DNA of 16,123 nucleotides from Maritimibacter sp. (GTDB lineage: Bacteria; Pseudomonadota; Alphaproteobacteria; Rhodobacterales; Rhodobacteraceae): positions 1-16,123 of the forward strand of contig DOUP01000008.1 in NCBI GenBank assembly GCA_003520545.1, given 5' to 3'. Below the pieces are notes generated by a model that had not been told where the DNA came from, ran no database searches, and saw nothing but the letters and a program-made list of their open reading frames with translations. This document shows, piece after piece, positions 6,231 through 13,145 of the stretch. Positions within the stretch are counted from its first letter, which is position 1. Each line of letters starts with the position of its first letter. The position numbers were made by a program, and so were the translations under genes.

Positions 6231-7136
6231 TCAGATTATCGGCGCCGCGCCGATCTCCGCCGTGAGTCGGTCAACGAACTTGTCTATTCGAAGCGAGCGC
6301 ACGGTGCGTGGGTTCAGCAAGGCCACGATGTCGGCGTCCGGGAGCGACCAGTCCGGCAGCACGCGCACCAATCTGCCGGCGCTCAGATCGCCCGAAACGC
6401 TCCATTCGGAGCGTTCGACGATACCGTAGCCGTCCAGCGCCCAGACACGCAGAGCCTCGCCATCGTTGCAGCCAAAGATCGGCTGCACGCGCACGCTTGT
6501 CTCGACTCCGTCCGGACCCGTCAGCGGCCAAAGGGTGGTGTCGGCCCGGTTCTCGCGAACCACGCCGATCCTATGAGCGGGCAAGTCCTTTGGGCTTTGT
6601 GGAAGACCGAAGCGCATGGCGTAGCCGGTCGATGCCACCAGGAGGCGGCGGTTCGGTGCAAGCTTGCGCTGCGTGATCCTCAGGTGCGGCAACCGCCCGA
6701 CATGGATCAGGACGTCCCAAAGTCCGTCGTTCATCGCGCCCACGGGATCCTCGCTGAGGCTGAGCGTCGGCCGCAGATCCGGGTTATCGTTCCCGAAACG
6801 TGCGAGAACCGGGGCCACGCGCAGACGCCCGAAGCCGAAGGGTGCAATGACATGGAGCGGCCCTTCGATCCGGCCCACCCGGGCAGACATCTCCTCGGAC
6901 AGGCTTTCGACATCGTCCAGAATGCTCTTCGCGCGGTCGACGAGATAACCTCCTTCTGCCGTCAGCCTGAGTCGCCCGCGACCGCGCTCGATGAGCCGCA
7001 CTCTCAGCCGCTTTTCCAGCACTGCCAGTCGTTGCGAAACCGCGGGTGGGGTCACGTTCAGACTGCGCGCAGCTGCCGCGAGGCTCGGAGCGGCGGAGAG
7101 TGCGGTGAGAAAGCGGAGATCGGACACGTCGAGCAT
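6231..7136 (-). CDS. LysR-family transcriptional regulator
   Basis: A 301-residue LysR-type regulator. The N-terminal winged helix-turn-helix is clear: DLRFLTALSAAPSLAAAARSLNVTPPAVSQRLAVLEKRL, followed by a linker helix and a LysR substrate-binding domain (about residues 90-295; HVIAPFGFGRLRVAPVL). The start at 7136 places the helix-turn-helix at the usual distance from the N-terminus. An upstream ATG at 7181 is possible; neither has a strong ribosome-binding site. The gene diverges from the aldolase/OCD operon, and a perfect inverted repeat overlaps its start codon. This arrangement predicts self-repression and inducer-dependent activation of the neighbouring operon, probably by its substrate. 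Confidence 0.9.
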   Translation of the reverse strand: MLDVSDLRFLTALSAAPSLAAAARSLNVTPPAVSQRLAVLEKRLRVRLIERGRGRLRLTAEGGYLVDRAKSILDDVESLSEEMSARVGRIEGPLHVIAPFGFGRLRVAPVLARFGNDNPDLRPTLSLSEDPVGAMNDGLWDVLIHVGRLPHLRITQRKLAPNRRLLVASTGYAMRFGLPQSPKDLPAHRIGVVRENRADTTLWPLTGPDGVETSVRVQPIFGCNDGEALRVWALDGYGIVERSEWSVSGDLSAGRLVRVLPDWSLPDADIVALLNPRTVRSLRIDKFVDRLTAEIGAAPII

Positions 7137-7154
7137 TAAGGCACAGCTTAATGC
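7133..7154. promoter_or_regulatory. Putative LysR operator overlapping the lysR start codon
   Basis: GCATTAAG-GCACAG-CTTAATGC is a perfect 8-bp inverted repeat with a 6-bp spacer, the kind of AT-edged dyad bound by LysR regulators. It includes the ATG of lysR (7136-7134) and lies 77 bases before the start of the divergent aldolase-like gene. Confidence 0.65.
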
Positions 7155-7214
7155 GGGCTTTAGCCGAAGTGAATATGCCATGAATGCTTTGGGTGCTAAT
7201 CTTCCGGCACCGAT

Positions 7215-7220
7215 GGAGGA
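7215..7220 (+). promoter_or_regulatory. Ribosome-binding site that fixes the aldolase-like start
   Basis: GGAGGA ends 10 bases before the ATG at 7231. The in-frame ATGs at 7180-7220 lack such a site, and longer frames run into lysR. Confidence 0.7.
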
Positions 7221-7230
7221 TTGCCCGAAG

Positions 7231-8355
7231 ATGACCCCCGACCTTTCAAGCCTTGATGCTCTGCCCACACCAGCGCTGCTGTTGGACGAGTCGCGGATGA
7301 TGCAAAACATCGGGCGACTGGCAGAGCGCGCAGAGAGACTGGGTGTTTCGCTACGCCCTCACGTGAAAACAGCGAAATCCGTCGAGGCCGCGCGCCGACT
7401 GATGGGCGGAGTGCCCAGTCCGATCACGGTTTCGACCCTGGCCGAGGCAGAGGTATTCTACGATGCAGGGCACCGCGACATTCTCTACGCCGTCGGCATC
7501 GCGCCGCAGAAGCTGGAACGCGTGCAGGCGCTGCGTGCTCGGGGCTGCGATCTCGTGGTGATCCTCGACGGCGAAGCGCAGGCACAGGCTGTCGTGCAGT
7601 CGGACGTTCCCGCCCTGATCGAGATCGACAGCGACGGTCATCGCGGCGGGCTTCGACCGGATGACCCAGCACTGATCCAGATCGGACGCATCCTGATCAA
7701 CGGCGGGTGTCTGCGCGGCGTGATGACCCATGCGGGCGAAAGCTATACGGTTCGCGGCGCTACCGCCCACGCCGACTTTGCAGAACTCGAGCGCAAAGCC
7801 GCCGTCTCGGCAGCCGAGGCGCTGCATGACGCGGGTCTGCCGTGTCCGGTCGTGAGTGTCGGATCGACTCCGACCGCGCACGCCGCGCGCGATCTAACTG
7901 GCGTGACGGAACTGCGCGCCGGGGTCTACATGTTCTTCGACCTCGTAATGGCGGGGATAGAAGTCTGTGCCGTGGACATTATCGCCCTCAGCGTGCTGAC
8001 GACCGTGATCGGACATCAGCCGGCAAAGGGCTGGACGATAATCGACGCGGGCTGGATGGCCCTGTCGCGCGACCGCGGGACGGCGGCGCAGGACGTGGAT
8101 CAGGGCTACGGCATGGTCTGTGACGAGAACGGCCGCGTTTTGCTCGACCTCATTGTGTGCAGCGCCAATCAGGAGCACGGGATGGTGTCGCTCCGTTCCG
8201 GCGTGGATGGTCCGATGCCGGACCTGCCCGTCGGCTCCCGCCTGCGCATTCTGCCCAACCACGCCTGCGCGACCGCCGCGCAGCATGACCACTACAACGT
8301 GCTGCCGCAGGACGGCGGTCCCATGCAGACTTGGCCCCGTTTCGGGGGCTGGTAA
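7231..8355 (+). CDS. D-threonine aldolase/D-serine dehydratase-family PLP enzyme
   Basis: A 374-residue fold-type III PLP enzyme. The alanine-racemase-like barrel starts at LPTPALLLDE; the PLP lysine is K46 in RPHVKTAKS. The C-terminal D-serine dehydratase-like domain carries the H-x-C metal pair H344/C346 in LPNHACATAAQHDHY, which binds Zn2+ in D-serine dehydratase and related aldolases. Members cleave or dehydrate D-configured beta-hydroxy amino acids such as D-threonine, D-serine or D-3-hydroxyaspartate. It is the first gene of an operon; its TAA overlaps the ribosome-binding site of the next gene, which starts 10 bases later. It is transcribed divergently from the LysR regulator. The substrate is not readable from sequence; a beta-hydroxyaspartate aldolase role is one option suggested by the partner gene. 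Confidence 0.85.
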   Translation: MTPDLSSLDALPTPALLLDESRMMQNIGRLAERAERLGVSLRPHVKTAKSVEAARRLMGGVPSPITVSTLAEAEVFYDAGHRDILYAVGIAPQKLERVQALRARGCDLVVILDGEAQAQAVVQSDVPALIEIDSDGHRGGLRPDDPALIQIGRILINGGCLRGVMTHAGESYTVRGATAHADFAELERKAAVSAAEALHDAGLPCPVVSVGSTPTAHAARDLTGVTELRAGVYMFFDLVMAGIEVCAVDIIALSVLTTVIGHQPAKGWTIIDAGWMALSRDRGTAAQDVDQGYGMVCDENGRVLLDLIVCSANQEHGMVSLRSGVDGPMPDLPVGSRLRILPNHACATAAQHDHYNVLPQDGGPMQTWPRFGGW

Positions 8356-8360
8356 GGAGA
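8354..8360 (+). promoter_or_regulatory. Ribosome-binding site overlapping the upstream stop codon
   Basis: AAGGAGA shares bases with the TAA of the preceding gene and sits 5 bases before the ATG at 8366, which indicates coupled translation and decides the start. Confidence 0.8.
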
Positions 8361-8365
8361 CGGAC

Positions 8366-9298
8366 ATGATCCTCATCACAGAAGCGCAGTCCGCTGCCAT
8401 CGTCACGCCAGAACTTGCCTTCGCAGCGGTGCGCGACGCCCTCATCGCCGCCGTCGCGCCGGGTGCTGCGAGTTTTCCGGTGGTGATTGCCCATGGCAGC
8501 GATCCGCAGAACCGTTTCACCATCAAATCGGCGTCGGGTGCAGAACTGGCCGGGCTGAAGGTCGGTGCCTACTTCCCAACGAACGATGCACGCGGTCTGC
8601 CGCGCCATGCCTCGACCATCCTGCTGATCGACCAGAACACCGGACGCATCGGTGCATTGGTCGAGGGTTCCGCCGTCAACTGCTACCGCACCGCCGCGGC
8701 GGATGCGGTGGCAACCGATGTCCTGGCGCGCCCGGATGCCGAAGTCCTGACCCTGTTCGGAACCGGCCACCAAGCCGCCTACGAGGCGCGGGCTCTCGCG
8801 CGCGTCCGAAAGCTGTCCCGTCTGCTGGTGGTTGGCAGAGATCCCTCCCGCACCGACGCCTTCGTCGAACGGTTGCGCAACTCGGGGCTGCCGGCCGAGG
8901 CCGCGGCGGCGGAAACGGCTGTCCGTGCCGCAGACATCATTGTCACGGCAACGACGGCCAAGGAGCCGCTCTTCGAGGCCGAATGGGTCCGTCCGGGAGC
9001 GCACATTTCCTCCATGGGATCGGACGCCAAGGGCAAACAGGAACTTCCCAGCGATCTTTTCCCGCGCTCCAATCTCTTCTGCGATCTTCCGGAACAGTCG
9101 GTGCGCATCGGCGAGTTCCAGCACGCGGGCCCCGAGGCAACCCCGACTGCCATCGGAGCGGTTTTGTCTGGCGATGCGCCCGGCCGCCAGAATGAAAGGG
9201 AGATCACAATATTCGACAGCTCGGGCATCTCGCTTCAGGACCTTCACATGGCGAAAGCCATCCTCGATCAAAACACTGCGAGCGCTGCCAGGGGATAG
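8366..9298 (+). CDS. Ornithine cyclodeaminase/mu-crystallin family dehydrogenase
   Basis: A 310-residue NAD(P)-dependent enzyme. Substrate-contact residues are expected at K65 (AGLKVGAYFP) and R108 (NCYRTAAADAVA). The Rossmann glycine motif is GTGHQA (132-137), followed by the nucleotide-specificity segment LLVVGRDPSRTDAF, and GAHISSMGSDAKGKQELPSDLF is the family's C-terminal signature. Members include ornithine cyclodeaminase, alanine dehydrogenase, ketimine reductases and the iminosuccinate reductase BhcD of the beta-hydroxyaspartate cycle. The short, MerR-independent operon with a D-hydroxyamino-acid PLP enzyme suggests it reduces the imine or keto product made from the same substrate. The true start is 8366; longer readings into the upstream gene are artefacts. 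No clear terminator follows. Confidence 0.88.
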   Translation: MILITEAQSAAIVTPELAFAAVRDALIAAVAPGAASFPVVIAHGSDPQNRFTIKSASGAELAGLKVGAYFPTNDARGLPRHASTILLIDQNTGRIGALVEGSAVNCYRTAAADAVATDVLARPDAEVLTLFGTGHQAAYEARALARVRKLSRLLVVGRDPSRTDAFVERLRNSGLPAEAAAAETAVRAADIIVTATTAKEPLFEAEWVRPGAHISSMGSDAKGKQELPSDLFPRSNLFCDLPEQSVRIGEFQHAGPEATPTAIGAVLSGDAPGRQNEREITIFDSSGISLQDLHMAKAILDQNTASAARG

Positions 9299-9615
9299 GC
9301 AGAGGTAGACCTGGCTCCTCCATTGCGGCCGCGCGTGGCCTGGGGCCTGTGTGGGTGTCGCGTAGCCCTTAATTGTGAGACAGAATGTCGAAGACATCAG
9401 TGCAAAAAGACTGGAAATCTCTACTCAGTGGCCCAAAATTTCGCCTTTTAGGGCAAAATGCTACACCCAACGTGCCGTGTCTCAGATTCAAGGGCTACGC
9501 GACACGCGGGGTCTGATCCGAGAGATGACAGTAAGCGGTGTCTGAGGGTCACGTTGTCGGTCCCGGCCTATCCTGCGAGTTGATACCCATCTCATGATGG
9601 GGAGTGCGTTTCGCA
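9299..9615. other. Gene-free interval with mobile debris
   Basis: Apart from the 151-bp inverted-repeat element and the left end of the IS66 remnant (from 9531), nothing gene-like is seen. The sequence just after the OCD gene is GC-rich (GGCC repeats at 9327-9347) but lacks a T-run, so no intrinsic terminator is claimed. Confidence 0.6.
9355..9505. mobile_element. 151-bp MITE-like element with 28-bp terminal inverted repeats
   Basis: The left end GTGTCGCGTAGCCCTT...TGAGACA (9355-9382) and the right end TGTCTCA...AAGGGCTACGCGACAC (9478-9505) are inverted repeats matching at 25 of 28 positions, the outer 16 perfectly. The 95-base interior has no gene and contains a hairpin around 9431-9454 (GCCCAAAA / TTTT-A-GGGC). 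No exact target duplication was found. This is either a non-autonomous miniature element or an internally deleted insertion sequence of a family I cannot name. Confidence 0.65.
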
Positions 9616-9945
9616 ATGGATGCTCAGACTGCGTTTCTCAGATCGCTTGGCGTGGAGATTTTCGAGAGTGGGCATCGTCGGTGGCCTGAGGCCGTGAAGG
9701 CGCGGGCCGTCGCAGAGACGCTGGAACCGGGCGCAACAGTCAAGGCCGTGGCGGCGCGTTTCGGGGTGAAGCCGAACCAGTTGTCGGCGTGGCGATGCCT
9801 GGCCAAGCAAGGGAGGCTGGTCCTGCCCGCCGCCGAGATGGCGGAAGAACCGGCAACCTTCGCGCCATTGGTATTGTGCGATCCGGACCCTCCGCAGGCA
9901 CCGGAACCTTCACCGCAGCCAGATGACAAGCTGCGGCTGATCTAA
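9531..9945 (+). mobile_element. IS66-family element remnant (left end only)
   Basis: The left edge GTAAGCGGTGTCTGAGGGTC at 9531 looks like an IS66-type terminal repeat and lies 85 bases before tnpA. The element is cut near 9945: tnpB and tnpC are absent, and I found no matching right-end repeat before the helicase gene. Confidence 0.7.
9616..9945 (+). pseudogene. tnpA: Truncated IS66-type accessory protein TnpA
   Basis: The readable part is 109 residues from the ATG at 9616 (GGGGAG upstream; the GTG at 9604 is too close to it). WPEAVKARAVAETLEPGATVKAVAARFGVKPNQLSAWR, split here as a helix-turn-helix of residues about 22-60, is the DNA-binding domain of IS66/IS3-type OrfA proteins. A proline-rich linker follows. 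The frame ends abruptly at DDKLRLI, where the family usually continues for about 25-30 more residues (RG-DV-VEL...RIAEI). The C-terminus is therefore probably lost at a deletion junction near 9942. Without TnpB/TnpC the element cannot move itself. Confidence 0.78.
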
Positions 9946-10195
9946 GGTATATCGGGTTTAGGTTTCATGCCGCCAATTTCTCGTTTCGACCGCGCCAATA
10001 TGCTGCCTAAAGAGTTTCGAGTTAAACCTGAAACGGCTTTGGCTTGAAACGCCGCGCAGCATACGAGCGGTTCCCGCGTTTCGGGAGAAACTCGTAGTTC
10101 AAGTTTGTCCCGAAACGCTTTAGAAAACTGGTTTTCTGGTGGGGTCGCTGGGGCCGGCGCTCGGTGGTGTGAGACACGGCCCGGTGCCGCGCGGG
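9946..10195. other. Non-coding interval with imperfect palindromes downstream of the helicase gene
   Basis: No gene is seen. A large hairpin spans 9999-10063: TATGCTGC pairs with GCAGCATA, and inside it GTTTCGAG (10014-10021) pairs with CTTGAAAC (10043-10050) with one G-T. The smaller hairpin GTTTC-GGGA-GAAAC (10079-10092) and the 17-base repeat at 10122 follow. None has a clear T-run on the minus strand, so none is called a terminator. Confidence 0.55.
10122..10138. repeat. Dispersed 17-base palindromic repeat, copy 1
   Basis: AGAAAACTGGTTTTCTG occurs identically at 12714-12730, so the two copies flank the helicase gene. The core AGAAAAC-TG-GTTTTCT is an inverted repeat. Confidence 0.7.
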
Positions 10196-12589
10196 TCATT
10201 TCAATCCGGCTTCCGCCATCAGTTGTCGCGCTTGGGCTTCCATCATCGCTTCGCGACCGGCCCCCTCGACCGGCACCCTGCCGGGCTCCAGAAACAGCGG
10301 CGCCGCGAAGGGGGTCACACGGTCCGCGCGCACGTGGTCGACGCGGCCATCGGTGCGCTCCAGCATCTCTTCGATCCGGCCGAAATCGATCAGCCCGCGC
10401 ATGGCTTCTTCGCGGGTGATATCCAGTAACAGGTGATCGGGATCGTAGCGGCGCAACGTGTCGTAGAGAATGTCTGACGAAAACGTGGCCTGCCGACCGC
10501 TGGCACGTTTCCCCGGAAAATTGCGCGGTGTCAGGCCCGAGATATTGGCGACCGCTTTGAAGCTGCGTTTCATGAGCGCATTGGCAGAGAGCCAGCCCTC
10601 CAACCCTTCGATCAACCCGTTTCGATCAAACAGGAACCCCGGGTCGTCCACCGGGTGAAGCCCCCAGATCAACGTGGCATAATCGGTCGCCACGAACCCG
10701 AGCGGCGCGAGACCGGCCTGCTCCATCGCGCGGGTGAGCAAAAGGCCCAGGGTTTGCTGCGCTCCGCGTCCGGCGAACCCGTAGACACAGGTCTGGGCGC
10801 GCCCGTCGTGGGGAAAGCTCTCGACCAGGATACGCCCGGTTTCCGGCAGGTGGCTCACCGCGGCCTGCAAGCCTATCCACTCGGCGGTGTGGCGGGGGAG
10901 AGCCGAAAGGTCGTCGCGGTGGATGAGCCGCAGGATGCGGGAGGAGAGTTGCGTGGATGTGGCGAATTTCGTACCGCTGAACACCGCGACCTTGGGGTCG
11001 CGTCCGCGGTCGCGGCTGACCTCGACGTGCATCTCCTTGAGGTTCTCGAAACGCACGATCTTGCCGCCCATCAGGAAGGTGTCGCCGGGGGTGAGCGAGG
11101 CGGCGAACCCTTCTTCCACCTCGCCCATGGGCGTGCGTTGGCCGCGCATCCGGACCTTGAGCGTGTCGGTGTCCTGGATGGTGCCGATGTTCATCCGGAT
11201 CAGCTGCGTCGCGCGCGGGTCGCGCAGCTGCCACGTGCCGTCCGGGCGCTGCTTGAGCCGTTGCCAACGGTCATAGGCGCGCAGCGCGTAGCCGCCGGTC
11301 GCCACGAAATCGAGGCAGTCGTCGAAGGCGGCCCGGCTGAGCGTCGCGTAGGCACCGGAGCCGGTCACCTCGGAAAAGAGCGCGTCTGCGTGGAAGGGGC
11401 CGGAGCAGGCGGTGATCAGGATGTGTTGGCAGAGCACGTCGCGTGGGCCGGGGCCGCGGGGGTCGCCGTCGAGGTCGTGGTCGTACACCGCTTCGATGGC
11501 GGCTTGGCATTCGACGACTTCCCAGCGGTTGGCGGGCACGAGGATCGCCTTGGAGGGCGCATTGTATCGGTGGTTCGCGCGCCCGATCCGCTGCACGAGG
11601 CGCTTGACGTTTTTCGGGGCGCCGATCTGCATGACGAGGTCCACGTCGCCCCAGTCGAGACCCAGGTCGAGCGTGCCGGTGCAGACGATGGCGCGGAGCT
11701 CTCCGGCCACCATGGCCGCTTCGACCCTTTGCCGCTGGCCACGGTCGAGCGAGCCGTGGTGAATGCCGATGGGGAGGGCCTCGTCGTTGGCAAGCCACAG
11801 ATTATGAAAGAAAATCTCGGCCTGTGCGCGGGTATTGTGGAAGATTAGCGTGGTTTTGTGACGGCGCACTTGCTCCATCACTTCGGGGATTGCATAGGCC
11901 GCGCCACCACCGGACCACGGCGGCGCGGCGGCGGTGGGGAGCATGGAGATATCGGGGTCGGGGCCGGGGTCGGCGGCGAGGATGTCGCAGGGCGCGTTGG
12001 TGAAGAACCCGGCCAGGGCGGGTGGGTCTTCGACCGTGGCCGACAGCCCGACACGGCGAAGCCCCGGCCTCAGGGTTTCCAGCCGCGCGAGACACAGCAT
12101 CAATTGATCGCCGCGTTTCGTTTCCGCGAGCGCGTGCAATTCGTCCACGACCACGCGCTCCAGCCCGGCGAACACCTTCGGCGCATCTTCGTAGGACAGA
12201 AGGAGGGCGAGGCTTTCGGGCGTGGTCAGCAATATCTCCGGCGGGTCGGCGCGTTGGGCTTTCTTGATCCGCTGCGAGGTGTCGCCGGAGCGATCTTCGA
12301 CCCGGATGGGAAGGCCCATCTCCGTGATCGGCTGGGTCAGGTTGCGGCGCATATCGGCGGCGAGCGCCTTGAGCGGTGAGACGTAAAGAGTGTGCAAGCC
12401 CTTTTGCGGGTTTTCCGCCAGATCGACCAGGGTCGGCAGGAAACCTGCAAGCGTCTTGCCACCGCCCGTTGGGGCGATGAGCAAAGTTGCCGGGGTCTTC
12501 GCGCGCGCCAGCATGTCCAACTGGTGCGGATGCGGCGTCCAGCCGCGCGTTTGGAACCAATTGGCAATGGCGGGGGGCAAATGGTGCAT
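10196..12589 (-). CDS. Ligase-associated DEXH-box (Lhr-like) DNA helicase
   Basis: A 797-residue superfamily 2 helicase predicted to unwind DNA during damage repair in the cytoplasm. Motifs in order are Walker A APTGGGKT (39-46), TTPESL (122-127), DELH (149-152), SAT (183-185), then the second RecA domain with HHGSLDRGQR, VCTGTLDLGLDWGDVD and motif VI QRIGRANHR. A winged-helix/Lhr-core region follows (GEVEEGFAASLTPGDTFLMG), and the C-terminus GKRASGRQATFSSDILYDTLR is typical of the ligase-associated subgroup (about 800-820 residues). The start at 12589 (MHHLPPAIANWF) fits the family. It lacks a visible ribosome-binding site and lies 14 bases after a strong hairpin. Partner genes usually nearby (ATP-dependent ligase, exonuclease, PdeM-like phosphoesterase) are not adjacent here; IS debris lies downstream. 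Confidence 0.9.
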   Translation of the reverse strand: MHHLPPAIANWFQTRGWTPHPHQLDMLARAKTPATLLIAPTGGGKTLAGFLPTLVDLAENPQKGLHTLYVSPLKALAADMRRNLTQPITEMGLPIRVEDRSGDTSQRIKKAQRADPPEILLTTPESLALLLSYEDAPKVFAGLERVVVDELHALAETKRGDQLMLCLARLETLRPGLRRVGLSATVEDPPALAGFFTNAPCDILAADPGPDPDISMLPTAAAPPWSGGGAAYAIPEVMEQVRRHKTTLIFHNTRAQAEIFFHNLWLANDEALPIGIHHGSLDRGQRQRVEAAMVAGELRAIVCTGTLDLGLDWGDVDLVMQIGAPKNVKRLVQRIGRANHRYNAPSKAILVPANRWEVVECQAAIEAVYDHDLDGDPRGPGPRDVLCQHILITACSGPFHADALFSEVTGSGAYATLSRAAFDDCLDFVATGGYALRAYDRWQRLKQRPDGTWQLRDPRATQLIRMNIGTIQDTDTLKVRMRGQRTPMGEVEEGFAASLTPGDTFLMGGKIVRFENLKEMHVEVSRDRGRDPKVAVFSGTKFATSTQLSSRILRLIHRDDLSALPRHTAEWIGLQAAVSHLPETGRILVESFPHDGRAQTCVYGFAGRGAQQTLGLLLTRAMEQAGLAPLGFVATDYATLIWGLHPVDDPGFLFDRNGLIEGLEGWLSANALMKRSFKAVANISGLTPRNFPGKRASGRQATFSSDILYDTLRRYDPDHLLLDITREEAMRGLIDFGRIEEMLERTDGRVDHVRADRVTPFAAPLFLEPGRVPVEGAGREAMMEAQARQLMAEAGLK

Positions 12590-12603
12590 GGCGCAAGGAT
12601 AAG

Positions 12604-12646
12604 GCGGTCCGTCACAAACCTGAACCATTGGTTTTTGGCGGACCGC
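12604..12646. repeat. Strong 17-bp hairpin at the helicase 5' leader
   Basis: GCGGTCCGTCACAAACC pairs with GGTTTTTGGCGGACCGC with one mismatch and one G-T pair around a 9-base loop. In the minus-strand transcript it would sit 14 bases before the helicase ATG, at the place of the missing ribosome-binding site. Its parts recur at 12798-12817 and 13128-13139. Confidence 0.7.
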
Positions 12647-12664
12647 GCGAAACACTCACATGTC

Positions 12665-13078
12665 GCGCCCCGCCTCATCCGCTCTCGGGTATTAGACGGG
12701 GCGGATCAAAACCAGAAAACTGGTTTTCTGATTTTTCTTTAGGATCAGTTGGTTGCAGGGTTTTTCTTTCCGAAACCTTAGTGCGGGTCTGCCGAAAGCG
12801 GTCCGTCAAGAACCTGGGTTCGTGGTATAAGGCGGGACGCTTTATGCCGCGCCCCGTACCAGGCTCGACCCGAGGCCTCTGCGCCGGGCACCCTGGCGGG
12901 AGGCCCCGGTTCAGGGCCGGGGCGGGCGTCGATCGGGGCGCGGTCTGCGTCTCGTGACGGGCCTGGGTTCGGTTGGCCAAGCCCTGTTGCGTGACGGCGG
13001 AATGGCGGCCTTTGCCCCTGGCGTCGTTGGCACTAAAGCGTCCCGCCTTATTCCTGAGACAGGGATGAGGCGGGGCGC
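12665..13078. repeat. 414-bp gene-free segment bounded by nested perfect inverted repeats
   Basis: Outer arms GCGCCCCGCCTCATCC (12665-12680) and its exact complement (13063-13078) are 16 bp. The similarity continues inward imperfectly (CTCGGGTATTA against CTCAGGAATAA). A second exact pair, ATAAGGCGGGACGCTTTA (12827-12844) and its complement (13034-13051), is 18 bp. ATAAGGCGG also occurs at 12599-12607. No protein-coding gene is supported; longer readings here lack recognisable domains and continue antisense to neighbouring genes. Confidence 0.65.
12709..12738 (+). terminator. Terminator-like hairpin containing dispersed repeat copy 2
   Basis: AAAACCAG-AAAA-CTGGTTTT (12709-12728) is a perfect 8-bp stem with a 4-base loop, followed on the plus strand by CTGATTTTTCTTT. 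It includes the 17-base repeat shared with 10122-10138. No plus-strand gene lies upstream, so it may act instead on minus-strand readthrough (followed there only by GATCC) or be simply part of the repeat family. Confidence 0.4.
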
Positions 13079-13105
13079 AGTGCATCGTATGAGCGTTGCG
13101 CGCGC

Positions 13106-13140
13106 TCCGCCAAAACCCAGTGATTCAGGTTTTTGGCGGA
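13106..13140. repeat. Hairpin repeat just downstream of the AAA+ ATPase gene
   Basis: TCCGCCAAAA and TTTTGGCGGA pair, with CC/GG continuing after one mismatch, around a 9-base loop. The right arm GGTTTTTGGCGG is identical to 12630-12641 in the helicase-leader hairpin, including the position of the mismatch. It begins 6 bases after the ATPase stop on the minus strand and could serve in 3'-end formation, though no T-run follows. Confidence 0.6.
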
Positions 13141-13145
13141 AAGCT

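Noticed and set aside
6991..7230. N-terminal extension of the aldolase-like protein back to 6991
   Set aside because: It would overlap lysR antisense, and the family start LPTPALLLDE and ribosome-binding site support 7231.
8150..9397. 415-codon minus-strand reading frame opposite the OCD-type gene
   Set aside because: Low-complexity Arg/Gly-rich antisense reading; the plus strand encodes the full OCD family signature.
10655..11848. 397-codon plus-strand reading frame opposite the helicase gene
   Set aside because: Antisense shadow in GC-rich DNA; it has no domain-like sequence, while the minus strand shows all helicase motifs.
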